DNA from: Citrobacter amalonaticus
GTDB taxonomy: Bacteria > Pseudomonadota > Gammaproteobacteria > Enterobacterales > Enterobacteriaceae
DNA length: 64,000 nt
Assembly (NCBI RefSeq): GCF_018323885.1
Contig: NZ_AP024585.1
Span: 4,588,001 to 4,652,000 of the forward strand
Direction: 5' to 3'
This document shows positions 40,211-52,404 of this stretch, piece by piece; within the stretch, counting starts at the first letter, position 1, and each line of letters begins with the position of its first letter. A model generated the notes under the pieces. That model ran no database searches. It saw nothing but the letters and a program-made list of their open reading frames with translations, and had not been told where the DNA came from. The position numbers were made by a program, and so were the translations under genes.

Positions 40211-41479
40211 ATGAGCAAAACACATTTAACAGAACAGAAGTTTTCCGACTTCGCCCTGCACCCAAAGGTTATCGAAGCCCTTGAAAATAAAGGATTTCAT
40301 AACTGCACGCCCATTCAGGCCCTCGCACTGCCGCTTACGCTGGCTGGTCGCGATGTTGCAGGGCAGGCGCAAACCGGTACCGGAAAAACGATGGCGTTCC
40401 TGACGTCAACGTTTCATTATCTTCTCTCTCATCCCGCGATTGACGATCGCAAGGTGAACCAGCCACGCGCCTTAATTATGGCGCCGACGCGTGAGTTAGC
40501 CGTGCAGATCCACGCTGATGCCGAGCCGCTGGCACAGACGACCGGTCTGAAGCTGGGTCTCGCTTACGGCGGTGACGGTTACGACAAACAGCTAAAAGTG
40601 CTGGAAAGCGGCGTCGATATTCTCATCGGCACCACGGGTCGTCTGATCGATTACGCGAAACAGAATCACATCAACCTGGGCGCCATCCAGGTGGTGGTCC
40701 TCGATGAAGCCGATCGCATGTACGATCTGGGCTTTATTAAAGATATTCGCTGGCTGTTCCGCCGCATGCCGCCGGCCAACCAACGCCTGAACATGTTGTT
40801 CTCTGCTACCCTCTCTTACCGCGTGCGTGAACTGGCGTTCGAACAGATGAACAACGCCGAATACGTTGAAGTCGAGCCGGAACAAAAAACGGGTCACCGT
40901 ATTAAAGAAGAGCTTTTCTATCCGTCTAACGAAGAGAAAATGCGCTTACTGCAAACGCTGATCGAAGAAGAGTGGCCGGATCGCGCCATCATCTTCGCGA
41001 ACACCAAACACCGCTGCGAAGATATCTGGGGTCATCTTGCCGCCGATGGTCATCGCGTTGGTTTGCTGACTGGCGATGTGGCGCAGAAAAAACGTCTGCG
41101 TATTCTCGATGAATTTACCCGTGGCGATCTGGATATTCTGGTCGCAACCGATGTTGCCGCGCGCGGCCTGCACATTCCTGCCGTGACGCACGTATTTAAC
41201 TACGATCTGCCGGACGATTGCGAAGACTACGTACACCGCATCGGTCGTACGGGCCGTGCTGGTGCAAGCGGTCACTCGATCAGCCTGGCCTGTGAAGAGT
41301 ACGCCCTGAACCTACCAGCGATTGAAACCTACATTGGTCACTCGATTCCGGTGAGTAAATACAACCCGGAAGCGTTGATGAACAATCTGCCGAAGCCGCT
41401 GCGCCTGACGCGTACGCGCCCTGGCAATGGCCCGCGCCGCTCTGGCGGTGCTCCGCGTAATCGTCGTCGTTCAGGTTAA
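40211..41479 (+). CDS. rhlB: DEAD-box RNA helicase RhlB
   Basis: The 422-aa degradosome helicase has the Q motif ([17 protein letters not shown]), Walker A AQTGTGKT, the DEAD box [17 protein letters not shown], and the motif [12 protein letters not shown]. The C-terminal tail is basic ([14 protein letters not shown]). It unwinds mRNA for RNase E/PNPase decay. It lies upstream of gppA on the same strand, as in E. coli. Confidence 0.97.
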   Translation: MSKTHLTEQKFSDFALHPKVIEALENKGFHNCTPIQALALPLTLAGRDVAGQAQTGTGKTMAFLTSTFHYLLSHPAIDDRKVNQPRALIMAPTRELAVQIHADAEPLAQTTGLKLGLAYGGDGYDKQLKVLESGVDILIGTTGRLIDYAKQNHINLGAIQVVVLDEADRMYDLGFIKDIRWLFRRMPPANQRLNMLFSATLSYRVRELAFEQMNNAEYVEVEPEQKTGHRIKEELFYPSNEEKMRLLQTLIEEEWPDRAIIFANTKHRCEDIWGHLAADGHRVGLLTGDVAQKKRLRILDEFTRGDLDILVATDVAARGLHIPAVTHVFNYDLPDDCEDYVHRIGRTGRAGASGHSISLACEEYALNLPAIETYIGHSIPVSKYNPEALMNNLPKPLRLTRTRPGNGPRRSGGAPRNRRRSG

Positions 41480-41486
41480 GAAAGTT

Positions 41487-41614
41487 ATGCCATACACAAC
41501 ATCATTCAGCCTGTATCAGGGCGGCAAGAAAACGAATCCTGATGAACTTACTTTAGCCAGTGATTCGGGTGAAAAAACGCAGCCAGCACAGATACCGGTT
41601 GAAGGATGAAGTGT
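41487..41614. repeat. ERIC element 4 fused to the gppA 5' region
   Basis: CCATACACAACATCATTCAG at the left end and TTGAAGGATGAAGTGTATG at the right end match the outer ends of ERIC element 2, and GGCGGCAAG and CTTACTTTAGCCAGTGATTC match its inside. The copy fills the whole rhlB-gppA gap, starting 8 bp past the rhlB stop and ending at the gppA ATG. Confidence 0.8.
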
Positions 41615-43099
41615 ATGAATTCTACCTCGTTGTACGCCGCTATCGATCTCGGTTCCAATAGTTTTCATATGCTGGTCGTACGCGAGGTAGCGGGCAGCAT
41701 CCAGACGCTCACGCGCATTAAACGCAAAGTGCGTCTGGCCGCCGGTCTGAACAGCAACAATGTCCTTTCTGCTGAAGCAATGGAACGCGGCTGGCAATGC
41801 CTGCGTCTGTTTGCCGAGCGCCTTCAGGATATTCCGCAGCCGCAAATTCGCGTGGTCGCTACGGCTACGTTACGTATCGCGGTAAACGCCAGCGAGTTTA
41901 TCGCTAAAGCGCAGGAAATCCTCGGTTGTCCGGTTCAGGTCATCAGCGGTGAAGAAGAAGCGCGCCTGATTTATCAGGGCGTGGCGCACACCACTGGCGG
42001 AGCGGATCAGCGTCTGGTCGTCGATATCGGCGGCGCCAGCACCGAACTGGTCACCGGAACAGGTGCGCAAACCACCTCCCTGTTCAGCCTGTCAATGGGC
42101 TGCGTCACCTGGCTCGAACGCTACTTTACCGATCGCAATCTGGCACAAGAGAATTTCGACGAAGCGGAAAAAGCGGCGCGCGATGTGCTGCGCCCGGTCG
42201 CCGATGAACTTCGCTATCACGGCTGGAAAGTCTGCGTCGGTGCCTCCGGTACCGTTCAGGCGTTGCAGGAAATCATGATGGCGCAGGGGATGGATGAGCG
42301 CATCACGCTGGCGAAACTGCAGCAGTTGAAACAGCGGGCGATTCACTGCGGTCGTCTGGAAGAGCTTGAAATTGAAGGCTTAACCCTGGAACGCGCGCTG
42401 GTGTTCCCCAGCGGGTTGGCTATTCTTATCGCCATCTTCACCGAACTCAATATTCAGTGTATGACCCTGGCCGGTGGGGCATTACGTGAAGGGCTGGTCT
42501 ACGGGATGCTGCATCTCGCGGTGGATCAGGATATTCGCAGCCGCACGCTGCGTAACATTCAGCGCCGGTTTATGGTGGATACCGAACAGGCGCATCGCGT
42601 TGCGAATCTGGCGGTGAGTTTTCTCGATCAGGTAGAAAATGAGTGGCATCTTGAGCCGATCAGCCGCGAACTGCTGATCAGCGCCTGCCAGCTGCACGAG
42701 ATAGGCCTGAGCGTTGATTTTAAGCAAGCGCCTCAGCATGCCGCCTATCTGGTCCGTAATCTGGATCTGCCGGGCTTCACGCCCGCACAGAAAAAACTGC
42801 TCGCCACGCTATTGTTAAATCAGACCAACCCGGTCGATCTCTCGTCGTTGCATCAGCAAAATGCCGTACCGCCGCGTGTGGCGGAGCATCTTTGTCGTCT
42901 GCTCAGACTGGCGATTATCTTCGCCAGCCGCCGTCGTGACGATCTGGTGCCAGCTATTACGCTACAGGCATCGAATGAAATTCTCACCCTGGCGCTACCG
43001 CCGGACTGGCTGGAACAGCATCCGTTGGGGAAAGAGTTGATTGAACAAGAAAGCCAGTGGCAGAGCTATGTCCACTGGCCTTTAGCAGTGCGTGAATGA
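41615..43099 (+). CDS. gppA: Guanosine-5'-triphosphate,3'-diphosphate pyrophosphatase GppA
   Basis: The 494-aa Ppx/GppA phosphatase begins [20 protein letters not shown] at ATG 41615; an ATG three codons earlier is less likely. The ribosome site AAGGATG is in the ERIC end. The actin-like ATPase-fold motifs are [13 protein letters not shown] and [12 protein letters not shown]. It converts pppGpp to ppGpp. It is convergent with rep, separated by a REP. Confidence 0.95.
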   Translation: MNSTSLYAAIDLGSNSFHMLVVREVAGSIQTLTRIKRKVRLAAGLNSNNVLSAEAMERGWQCLRLFAERLQDIPQPQIRVVATATLRIAVNASEFIAKAQEILGCPVQVISGEEEARLIYQGVAHTTGGADQRLVVDIGGASTELVTGTGAQTTSLFSLSMGCVTWLERYFTDRNLAQENFDEAEKAARDVLRPVADELRYHGWKVCVGASGTVQALQEIMMAQGMDERITLAKLQQLKQRAIHCGRLEELEIEGLTLERALVFPSGLAILIAIFTELNIQCMTLAGGALREGLVYGMLHLAVDQDIRSRTLRNIQRRFMVDTEQAHRVANLAVSFLDQVENEWHLEPISRELLISACQLHEIGLSVDFKQAPQHAAYLVRNLDLPGFTPAQKKLLATLLLNQTNPVDLSSLHQQNAVPPRVAEHLCRLLRLAIIFASRRRDDLVPAITLQASNEILTLALPPDWLEQHPLGKELIEQESQWQSYVHWPLAVRE

Positions 43100-43103
43100 T
43101 TCA

Positions 43104-43138
43104 CTGCCGGAGGGCGGCGTAAATGCCTAATCCGGCCT
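43104..43138. repeat. REP unit between gppA and rep
   Basis: CTGCCGGAGGGCGGCG and GCCTAATCCGGCCTCC are the imperfect arms of a REP palindrome, lying between two convergent stop codons. Confidence 0.75.
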
Positions 43139-43143
43139 CCAGC

Positions 43144-45168
43144 CTACGATTTCTCTCTTTTCGCCGCCATCATCGCTTTCAGATTCGCCAGATGGCTTTG
43201 CCCTTTCTGCATTCGCTCTTCGGCGCTCACCACTTTACGCTCCTGCTCCCAGATCAGATCGTCCTGCGGTAACTCCAGCAGGAAACGGCTCGGCTCCGGA
43301 CGCACCAGTTCACCGTACTGACGTCGCTCTTTACACAACGTAAAAATCAGCTCTTTCTGCGCGCGGGTGATGCCGACATAAGCCAGGCGGCGCTCTTCAT
43401 CAATGTTGTCTTCATCGATGCTGCTCTGGTGTGGCAGGAAGCCTTCTTCCATACCCACCATAAACACATACGGGAACTCCAGCCCTTTCGAGGCATGCAG
43501 CGTCATCAGTTGCACCTGATCCAGCTCTTCCTCACTCTCGCCGCGCTCCATCATGTCACGTAGCGTGAAGCGGGTGACAACCTGAGTGAGCGTCATCGGC
43601 TCATCCAGTTCGCTGCCTTCCAGCATTTCGGTCATCCAGCTAAACAGCTGGTTGACGTTTTTCATGCGCATTTCAGCGGCTTTTGGGCTGGGCGACGTTT
43701 CGTAAAGCCATGATTCGTAATCAATTCCGTGGATGAGATCGCGAACAGCGGCAATCGGCTCACGTTCTGCCAACCGCTGAACCTCGCCCAGCCAGTGGGT
43801 AAAACGGGTGAGCGAGTCATAGCCGCGCCCGGTGAGCGTCTGGCTCAGCCCCAGATCAAAACTGGCGGTAAACAGGCTTTTGTTCCGCGTCATCGCCCAT
43901 TCACCCAGCTTTTGCAGCGTGGCGGGGCCAATTTCACGCTTTGGCGTATTCACAATACGCAGGAACGCGCTGTCATCATCCGGATTGGTCAACACCCGCA
44001 GATAGGCCAGCAAGTCTTTAATTTCCGGACGCGAGAAGAACGACGTTCCACCGGAGATTTTGTAGGGGATCCGGTTCTGCATGAGGAATTTTTCGAATAC
44101 TCGCGCCTGGTGGTTGCCGCGATACAGAATAGCGTAATCTTTGTATTCCGTTTTATTTACAAAGTGATGGGCGATGAGTTCCCCGGTCACCCGCTCGGCT
44201 TCGTGCTCCTCATTATTCGCACTCAGAACTTTGAGTTCCGCGCCATATCCCAGCTCGGAAAAAAGCCGTTTTTCAAAGACGTGCGGGTTATTGGAAATGA
44301 GGATGTTCGCCGCCTTCAGGATCCGCCCGGAGGAGCGGTAGTTCTGCTCCAGTTTGATCACCTGTAACGCCGGAAAATCCTGACTTAACAACACCAGGTT
44401 TTGCGGACGCGCCCCGCGCCAGGAGTAAATCGACTGATCGTCGTCCCCTACGACGGTGAATCGCGCCCGGTTTCCCACCAGCAATTTCACCAGTTCGTAC
44501 TGACTGGTGTTGGTGTCCTGATATTCATCCACCAGCAGATAGCGAATCTTGTTCTGCCAGCGCTCACGCACCTCTTCATTACGTTGCAACAGCAGCGTCG
44601 GTAGCAGAATCAAATCATCAAAGTCGAGGACATTGCAGGCTTTCATATGCGCGTCGTACAGCCCGTAGCAGTGTGCAAAGATACGATCGCGCTCGCCTTT
44701 CGCACCGGCGGCCGCCTGTGCGGGCGTTTTGAGATCGTTCTTCCAGTTCGAGATCGTCGAGATCAACTGTTGCAGTATCACTTTGTCGTCTTCAATCAGC
44801 CCTTCCGTCAGATCTTTGAGCAGCGCAACCTGGTCCGTGTCATCAAACAGCGAAAAATTCGACTTCATCCCCAGCGCGGCGTATTCGCGTTTAATCACCT
44901 CCAGCCCTAACGTATGGAAAGTGGAGATCATCAACCCGCGCGCTTCTTTGCGTCCCAGCGTCTGTCCGACACGCTCTTTCATTTCGCGCGCCGCTTTATT
45001 AGTAAAAGTCACCGCCGCAATGTGTCGCGCCTGGTAGCCGCAGCCACGGATCAGATGGGCGATCTTGTTGGTGATCACGCGTGTCTTACCGGAACCCGCC
45101 CCCGCCAGCACCAGGCACGGTCCGGTGACGAATTCGACAGCTTGTTGTTGGCCGGGGTTTAAACGCAT
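43144..45168 (-). CDS. rep: ATP-dependent DNA helicase Rep
   Basis: The 674-aa SF1A helicase has Walker [19 protein letters not shown] near 22, [42 protein letters not shown], and [13 protein letters not shown]. It is one residue longer than the E. coli protein as I remember it. It clears proteins ahead of replication forks and supports phage replication. It starts at 45168 and is divergent from the accessory regulator gene at 45550. Confidence 0.97.
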   Translation of the reverse strand: MRLNPGQQQAVEFVTGPCLVLAGAGSGKTRVITNKIAHLIRGCGYQARHIAAVTFTNKAAREMKERVGQTLGRKEARGLMISTFHTLGLEVIKREYAALGMKSNFSLFDDTDQVALLKDLTEGLIEDDKVILQQLISTISNWKNDLKTPAQAAAGAKGERDRIFAHCYGLYDAHMKACNVLDFDDLILLPTLLLQRNEEVRERWQNKIRYLLVDEYQDTNTSQYELVKLLVGNRARFTVVGDDDQSIYSWRGARPQNLVLLSQDFPALQVIKLEQNYRSSGRILKAANILISNNPHVFEKRLFSELGYGAELKVLSANNEEHEAERVTGELIAHHFVNKTEYKDYAILYRGNHQARVFEKFLMQNRIPYKISGGTSFFSRPEIKDLLAYLRVLTNPDDDSAFLRIVNTPKREIGPATLQKLGEWAMTRNKSLFTASFDLGLSQTLTGRGYDSLTRFTHWLGEVQRLAEREPIAAVRDLIHGIDYESWLYETSPSPKAAEMRMKNVNQLFSWMTEMLEGSELDEPMTLTQVVTRFTLRDMMERGESEEELDQVQLMTLHASKGLEFPYVFMVGMEEGFLPHQSSIDEDNIDEERRLAYVGITRAQKELIFTLCKERRQYGELVRPEPSRFLLELPQDDLIWEQERKVVSAEERMQKGQSHLANLKAMMAAKREKS

Positions 45169-45506
45169 AGGTAAAAGTGCTCAATCTTCGAACGGGGGAC
45201 GAATTGTAGCAGAAAGCGAGGTCGAGATTGAGCTTTCCGTAACCGCGCGTAACGCTGCCTGTGAGGGTAAGTAAGCTTGTGCTGCTGTCCAGATTCTGAA
45301 CAATCCTGAACGCCGATCACACGGAAAAAATTACACAACGCCTGCACAAGAGGTTTAATTAACATATTGAGTATAAAAGAAAAACAGTAACAATAGTCGG
45401 ACTAAGCTGCTTTGGCTTGTATAAACCGACAAAAAAGAAGACCGTTCATCCCACTTTCTTTGTTTATTCAACCGAAACATTTCTGAACCAAATACGCTAA
45501 TAAATC

Positions 45507-45547
45507 AGGTGCTGCCACGTACCGCACCTCCTCTTATGCTGAGCATA
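45507..45547. promoter_or_regulatory. Two inverted repeats just before the CdaR-like gene
   Basis: AGGTGC (45507-45512) mirrors GCACCT (45524-45529), and TATGCT-G-AGCATA (45535-45547) ends 2 bp before the start codon. They could be operators or mRNA hairpins; the 380-bp gap upstream of this gene has no ORF. Confidence 0.4.
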
Positions 45548-45549
45548 CA

Positions 45550-46689
45550 ATGAATAAGATCCAGGCCACTTACTACCTACAAGACTCAACCGCTCGCCAG
45601 ATAGTCCAACGCACGATGGGGATTATCCCCTATTCGGTTAACGTTATGAACGAGCACGGCATGATCATTGCCTCAGGTGAGGCGTCCCGTTTACATCAGC
45701 GCCATGAAGGTGCGGTGCTGGCGTTAACTGAAAACCGGATTGTTGAAATCGATTCGGCGACGGCTGACAAACTCAAAGGTGTGAAGCCCGGTATTAATTT
45801 GCCAATAAATTTTCGCGATCAGCTTATCGGCGTACTGGGTATCACCGGAGAGCCGGGTGAGGTGAAGGCTTATGCGCAACTCGTCAAGATGGCGTCGGAA
45901 CTCATTATTGAACAAATGGCGTTACTTGAACAAAAACAGTGGGATAAACGCTACCGCGAAGAGCTAATCAACCAGCTTATTTTACGCGACCCGCCTCCGT
46001 CATCGTTAAGCGCCGTGGTCTCATGGTTAGGCGTTAATCTCCAGCTGCCGCGCGTGGTGCTTATCATGGAATTGCAGCAGCCGGATCGCGATGCGCTACG
46101 TACGCTGATGGATTATTTTGAATACAGCGCCCGCGACCATCTGGTGACATTTTCCGACTTTAACGAGCTGATTATCCTCAAACCCGTCACCCTGAAAAAT
46201 GGGACTCTCAATAAATCGCTGGAGCAGCACGAGCTACAGAAATTTAAGCATTACGCACAGTCCTGCGGCTTTTCACGGCTCATCGTCGGCGGCTATTTTG
46301 CGGGAGAAAATGGCCTGCGACGCTCCTATCAGACAGCGAAATCAACCCAGGCAATGGTGAAAAGACTGAAGCTTAAGCATCAATTTATCTTTCACGATGA
46401 CTACGCGCTGGCCTCATTGCTGGGGGGACTTTCCGGCACCTGGCAAGCGGAAGAGTTATCAAAAATATGGTGCGAGTTGGTTACTCAGGACAGCAAAGGC
46501 GTCATGCAAAAAACATTGCAGCACTATTTCGAACATAATTGTGATCTTTCGCAAACTGCCACCAGTCTGCATATTCACGTAAACACCCTGCGCTATCGAC
46601 TGCAACGCGTTGAAGAGATAACGGGAATAAAAATCAACAACTTGAAACAACTCCTTTGGTTGTACATTGGCATGGAGCTGCAGCGGTAG
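45550..46689 (+). CDS. CdaR-family sugar-diacid/glycerate utilisation regulator
   Basis: The 379-aa protein is similar to E. coli CdaR (385 aa). The N-terminal diacid-recognition domain (about 1-135) contains RTMGIIPYSVNVMNEHGMII and INLPINFRDQLIGVLGITGEP. The C-terminal PucR-like HTH (about 320-375) contains FEHNCDLSQTATSLHIHVNT and LRYRLQRVEEITG. CdaR activates glycerate and glucarate genes. It lies 119 bp upstream of a GntP-type permease and glycerate kinase, its likely targets. Confidence 0.85.
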   Translation: MNKIQATYYLQDSTARQIVQRTMGIIPYSVNVMNEHGMIIASGEASRLHQRHEGAVLALTENRIVEIDSATADKLKGVKPGINLPINFRDQLIGVLGITGEPGEVKAYAQLVKMASELIIEQMALLEQKQWDKRYREELINQLILRDPPPSSLSAVVSWLGVNLQLPRVVLIMELQQPDRDALRTLMDYFEYSARDHLVTFSDFNELIILKPVTLKNGTLNKSLEQHELQKFKHYAQSCGFSRLIVGGYFAGENGLRRSYQTAKSTQAMVKRLKLKHQFIFHDDYALASLLGGLSGTWQAEELSKIWCELVTQDSKGVMQKTLQHYFEHNCDLSQTATSLHIHVNTLRYRLQRVEEITGIKINNLKQLLWLYIGMELQR

Positions 46690-46808
46690 TCTGTATTTTC
46701 CTCCAAATTTACATCCTGTCAGACGCGTATTTTTTAGCGGATCCTCACAAGGCTATTCCCGGCGGCTTCTCCATACTGCCCCAGTCAATTTAATGGAGAA
46801 AGCAGAAG

Positions 46809-48077
46809 ATGGTTTCAATATCCGCAACAGGCGCCATCATCGCACTCGTGGTGGCGATCGTCTTAATATTACGCAAAGTCTCTCCCGCGTACGGCATGAT
46901 GGTGGGTGCGCTGGTCGGTGGTCTCGTCGGCGGGGCAGACCTGGTCCAGACCGTCACGCTGATGGTCACGGGTGCGCAGGGCATCACCAATGCCGTACTG
47001 CGCATTCTCGCTGCAGGCGTACTGGCTGGTGTGCTGATCGAATCCGGCGCCGCGAACACAATCGCGGAAACGGTAGTGAAAAAAGTGGGCGAAAGTCGTG
47101 CCCTGCTTGCCTTAGCCATTGCCACTATGATTCTGACGGCCGTTGGCGTTTTTATCGATGTCGCGGTGATTACCGTCGCGCCGATTGCGCTTTCGATCGC
47201 CAGACGCGCCGGGCTATCAAAACTCGCCATTTTGCTGGCGATGATTGGCGGTGGCAAAGCGGGTAACGTCATGTCACCGAATCCCAATGCCATTGCCGCT
47301 TCGGATTCGTTCCATGTCCCGCTCACATCCGTCATGATGGGGGGGATTATTCCCGGATTGTTCGGCCTGGCAATCGCCTATTTTCTGGCGAAGCGTCTGA
47401 GCCAAAAAGGCTCGATGGTCACGACGGAAGAGATCATTTCTCAGGACACGCACGGCACACAACCCGGATTTCTGGCGGCCATCAGCGCCCCCCTTGTTGC
47501 CATTATTCTGTTAGCGCTGCGTCCTGTGGCGGGCATTGCTATCGATCCGCTCATTGCTCTGCCAGTGGGAGGATTAGTCGGCGCAATCCTGATGGGCCGA
47601 TTTAAACAAAGTAACGCCTTTATGATGTCCGGGCTGACGCGCATGGCACCTGTCGCCATTATGCTGCTCGGTACCGGCACGCTGGCTGGCATCATTGCCA
47701 ACTCAGCGTTAAAAGAGGTCCTGATCGACGGATTAACCTCTTCCGGTCTCCCTTCTTATCTCCTGGCCCCCATCTCTGGCGCAATTATGTCGATGGCCAC
47801 CGCGTCGACAACGGCCGGAACCGCCGTTGCAGCAGGCGTGTTCAGTCAAACGCTGCTGGGACTTGGCGTCTCTGCGCTTGCCGGTGCAGTCATGATTCAT
47901 GCCGGGGCGACGGTTCTGGATCATCTCCCTCACGGCAGTTTTTTCCACGCCACTGGCGGTAGCGTCAGTATGCAAATCCATGAACGCTTAAAACTTCTGC
48001 CTTATGAAACCCTTGTTGGTTTCGTCATCGCATTGATTTCGACACTGCTGTTTGGTGTCTTCGGACTCGCCGGGTAA
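46809..48077 (+). CDS. GntP-family permease (probable glycerate uptake)
   Basis: The 422-aa protein has about 12-14 hydrophobic segments and GntP/gluconate-proton symporter features such as PAYGMMVGALVGGLVGGADL and MIGGGKAGNVMSPNPNAIAA. E. coli GntP-family members are 430-454 aa. It starts MVSISATGAIIALVVAIVLI with a GGAG site upstream. The next gene, a glycerate kinase, suggests glycerate as substrate, although gluconate-like acids are possible. Confidence 0.8.
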   Translation: MVSISATGAIIALVVAIVLILRKVSPAYGMMVGALVGGLVGGADLVQTVTLMVTGAQGITNAVLRILAAGVLAGVLIESGAANTIAETVVKKVGESRALLALAIATMILTAVGVFIDVAVITVAPIALSIARRAGLSKLAILLAMIGGGKAGNVMSPNPNAIAASDSFHVPLTSVMMGGIIPGLFGLAIAYFLAKRLSQKGSMVTTEEIISQDTHGTQPGFLAAISAPLVAIILLALRPVAGIAIDPLIALPVGGLVGAILMGRFKQSNAFMMSGLTRMAPVAIMLLGTGTLAGIIANSALKEVLIDGLTSSGLPSYLLAPISGAIMSMATASTTAGTAVAAGVFSQTLLGLGVSALAGAVMIHAGATVLDHLPHGSFFHATGGSVSMQIHERLKLLPYETLVGFVIALISTLLFGVFGLAG

Positions 48078-48084
48078 GCACACA

Positions 48085-49613
<1,529 letters not shown>

Positions 49614-49616
49614 GCA

Positions 49617-49650
49617 AAAGCCCAGAGCGTTCAGACTCTGGGCTTTTTTT
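49617..49650 (+). terminator. Intrinsic terminator of ppiC
   Basis: AAAGCCCAGAG (49617-49627) pairs with CTCTGGGCTTT (49636-49646) around an 8-nt loop and continues into a T-run of seven. It starts 3 bp past the ppiC stop. Confidence 0.9.
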
Positions 49651-49733
49651 GCCGGATGGCACGATGCTTATCCGGCCTACGGCTTTGCACTTTTGTAGGT
49701 CGGGTCAGGCGTAGCCGCCACCCGACAATGTCG
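49650..49733. repeat. Mosaic REP/BIME between ppiC and ilvC
   Basis: The first part (TTGCCGGATGGC ... GCTTATCCGGCC) is the E. coli-type REP. The second part (GTCGGGT ... ACCCGAC, about 49698-49728) is a different GTCGGGT-type REP. The two palindrome kinds are joined between convergent ppiC and ilvC. Confidence 0.75.
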
Positions 49734-49735
49734 GT

Positions 49736-51211
49736 TTAACCCGCAACAGCAATGCGCTTCATATCGGTCATATAACCACGCAGTTTCTGGCCGACTTTCT
49801 CGATAGCATGGCTGCGAATCGCGTCATTTACATCGCGCAACTGAGCGTTATCCACTGCGCCTTCAGCAATCGCTTTACCCAGGTCGCCGGTCTGCAGCGT
49901 GGTCATGAACTCTTTCAGCAGCGGTACGCAGGCATAAGAGAACAGGTAGTTACCGTATTCTGCGGTATCAGAGATCACCACGTTCATTTCGTACAGACGC
50001 TTACGCGCAATGGTGTTGGCGATCAGCGGCAGCTCGTGCAGAGATTCGTAGTACGCAGACTCTTCGATGATGCCGGAATCCACCATGGTTTCGAACGCCA
50101 GCTCAACGCCTGCTTTTACCATCGCGATCATCAGTACGCCTTTATCGAAGTACTCCTGCTCGCCGATTTTGCCTTCATACTGCGGCGCGGTTTCGAACGC
50201 GGTTTTACCAGTCTCTTCACGCCATGTCAGCAGTTTCTTATCGTCGTTAGCCCAGTCAGCCATCATGCCGGAAGAGAACTCACCGGAGATGATGTCGTCC
50301 ATGTGTTTCTGGAACAGCGGCGCCATAATTTCTTTCAGCTGTTCGGACAGCGCGTAAGCGCGCAGTTTCGCCGGATTGGACAGACGGTCCATCATCAGCG
50401 TGATACCGCCCTGCTTCAGCGCTTCAGTGATCGTTTCCCAGCCGAACTGAATCAGTTTCTCGGCATATGCCGGGTCAGTCCCTTCTTCCACCAGCTTATC
50501 GAAGCACAGCAGAGAACCAGCCTGCAGCATACCGCACAGAATGGTCTGCTCGCCCATCAGGTCGGATTTCACTTCCGCCACGAAGGAAGATTCCAGCACG
50601 CCCGCACGGTGGCCGCCGGTCGCTGCAGCCCAGGCTTTAGCAATCGCCATGCCTTCGCCTTTCGGATCGTTTTCCGGGTGAACCGCGATCAGCGTCGGCA
50701 CACCGAAACCACGTTTGTATTCTTCACGCACTTCAGTACCCGGACACTTCGGTGCCACCATCACTACGGTGATGTCTTTACGGATCTGCTCGCCCACTTC
50801 AACGATGTTGAAGCCGTGAGAGTAACCCAGCGCCGCGCCGTCTTTCATCAGCGGTTGTACGGAACGCACTACGTCAGAGTGTTGTTTGTCTGGCGTCAGG
50901 TTAACCACCAAATCCGCCTGCGGGATCAGCTCTTCATACGTGCCGACTTTGAAGCCGTTTTCAGTCGCTTTACGCCAGGATGCGCGCTTCTCAGCAATCG
51001 CCTCTTTACGCAGGGCGTAGGAGATATCCAGACCGGAATCACGCATGTTCAGGCCCTGGTTCAGACCCTGCGCGCCACAGCCGACAATGACCACTTTTTT
51101 ACCCTGAAGGTAGCTCGCGCCATCGGCGAACTCATCGCGGCCCATAAAGCGACATTTACCCAGCTGTGCCAGCTGCTGGCGCAGGTTCAGTGTATTAAAG
51201 TAGTTAGCCAT
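49736..51211 (-). CDS. ilvC: Ketol-acid reductoisomerase IlvC (class II)
   Basis: The 491-aa class II enzyme converts acetolactate to 2,3-dihydroxyisovalerate, with a duplicated C-terminal knotted domain. The NADPH motif is [20 protein letters not shown] near 36-55. The start [20 protein letters not shown] and length equal E. coli. It is divergent from ilvY, whose operators lie in the 158-bp gap, and is induced by acetolactate through IlvY. Confidence 0.98.
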   Translation of the reverse strand: MANYFNTLNLRQQLAQLGKCRFMGRDEFADGASYLQGKKVVIVGCGAQGLNQGLNMRDSGLDISYALRKEAIAEKRASWRKATENGFKVGTYEELIPQADLVVNLTPDKQHSDVVRSVQPLMKDGAALGYSHGFNIVEVGEQIRKDITVVMVAPKCPGTEVREEYKRGFGVPTLIAVHPENDPKGEGMAIAKAWAAATGGHRAGVLESSFVAEVKSDLMGEQTILCGMLQAGSLLCFDKLVEEGTDPAYAEKLIQFGWETITEALKQGGITLMMDRLSNPAKLRAYALSEQLKEIMAPLFQKHMDDIISGEFSSGMMADWANDDKKLLTWREETGKTAFETAPQYEGKIGEQEYFDKGVLMIAMVKAGVELAFETMVDSGIIEESAYYESLHELPLIANTIARKRLYEMNVVISDTAEYGNYLFSYACVPLLKEFMTTLQTGDLGKAIAEGAVDNAQLRDVNDAIRSHAIEKVGQKLRGYMTDMKRIAVAG

Positions 51212-51331
51212 GGTGGTGTACTCCGTGATGTTGTGTTGTGGTGCTTATTATTCGGTTCGCTGTTCAGCGAGAATGACTCCACAGTACAACAGGAAATTTA
51301 TTGCGGAAATTGATATATTCACAACGTCACA

Positions 51332-51346
51332 TTGCAATAACTGCAA
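51332..51346. promoter_or_regulatory. IlvY operator between ilvC and ilvY
   Basis: TTGCAATAACTGCAA is a 15-bp palindrome (TTGCA-N5-TGCAA) of LysR type, with dyad spacing as reported for ilvY/ilvC operators. It lies 23 bp upstream of the ilvY GTG. A second imperfect element (TTGCGGAAATTGATATA) precedes it. Confidence 0.7.
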
Positions 51347-51369
51347 CGTAAAAATTAAGAGGTTCGCCG

Positions 51370-52272
51370 GTGGATTTACGCGATCTGAAAATGTTCCTGC
51401 ATCTGGCGGAAAGCCGCCACTTTGGCCGCAGCGCGCGGGCGATGCACGTCAGTCCTTCTACGCTGTCACGGCAGATCCAGCGCCTTGAGGAAGACCTCGG
51501 GCAGCCGTTGTTTGTCCGCGATAATCGCACAGTCACGCTGACCGAAGCGGGTGAAGAGCTGCGAACGTTTGCCCAGCAGACGCTGTTGCAGTATCAGCAA
51601 CTGCGTCACACCCTCGATCAGCAAGGTCCGTCGCTATCGGGCGAACTGCATATTTTCTGCTCGGTGACCGCCGCCTACAGCCATCTACCGCCAATCCTCG
51701 ATCGCTTTCGCGCTGAGCATCCCTCAGTAGAAATTAAACTCACTACCGGCGACGCCGCCGATGCCATGGAAAAGGTGGTGACCGGCGAAGCGGATCTGGC
51801 GATTGCCGGTAAGCCTGAAACGCTGCCGGGCGCGGTGGCGTTTTCGATGCTGGAAAATCTGGCGGTGGTACTCATTGCCCCGGCCCTGCCCTGCCCGGTA
51901 CGCAATCAGGTTTCGGTGGAGAAACCCGACTGGTCTACGGTGCCATTCATCATGGCCGATCAGGGGCCTGTGCGCCGCCGCATTGAACTGTGGTTTCGTC
52001 GCCATAAAATCAGCAACCCGCAGATTTACGCCACCGTGGGGGGGCACGAAGCGATGGTGTCGATGGTCGCACTCGGCTGTGGCGTGGCGCTACTGCCCGA
52101 AGTGGTGCTGGAAAACAGCCCCGAACCGGTGCGCAATCGCGTCATGATTTTAGAGCGTAGCGACGAGAAAACTCCGTTCGAACTGGGCGTCTGCGCGCCG
52201 AAAAAACGGCTGCATGAGCCGCTTATTGATGCGTTCTGGAAAATTGTGCTGGAGCGCAAAATTGCCGAGTAG
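51370..52272 (+). CDS. ilvY: LysR-type regulator IlvY
   Basis: The 300-aa protein starts at GTG (then DLRDLKMFLHLAESRHFGRS). The N-terminal winged HTH (MHVSPSTLSRQIQRLEEDLG at about 25-45) and the C-terminal inducer domain are intact. It is close to E. coli IlvY (297 aa) but has a different C-terminal tail (IVLERKIAE). It activates ilvC with acetolactate and represses itself. Confidence 0.95.
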   Translation: MDLRDLKMFLHLAESRHFGRSARAMHVSPSTLSRQIQRLEEDLGQPLFVRDNRTVTLTEAGEELRTFAQQTLLQYQQLRHTLDQQGPSLSGELHIFCSVTAAYSHLPPILDRFRAEHPSVEIKLTTGDAADAMEKVVTGEADLAIAGKPETLPGAVAFSMLENLAVVLIAPALPCPVRNQVSVEKPDWSTVPFIMADQGPVRRRIELWFRRHKISNPQIYATVGGHEAMVSMVALGCGVALLPEVVLENSPEPVRNRVMILERSDEKTPFELGVCAPKKRLHEPLIDAFWKIVLERKIAE

Positions 52273-52404
52273 TATCAGCGTCAGGTCTAAAATCAGAGGT
52301 AGATTCAGTTTTGCGGAATCTTTTCTGTATAATGACCCGCCATAATACACAGACGGTGTCATTGCCCCTATGACAGCGAAACACAAACTAAATTAGCCAT
52401 CATT

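Noticed and set aside
41427..41609. 60-codon frame across the rhlB end and the ERIC element
   Set aside because: Part is out of frame within rhlB and the rest is ERIC sequence read through. Short ERIC-derived frames are common annotation artefacts.
49808..51313. 501-codon plus-strand frame opposite ilvC
   Set aside because: It is the antisense frame of a highly codon-biased gene; the His/Phe/Arg-rich translation resembles no protein family.
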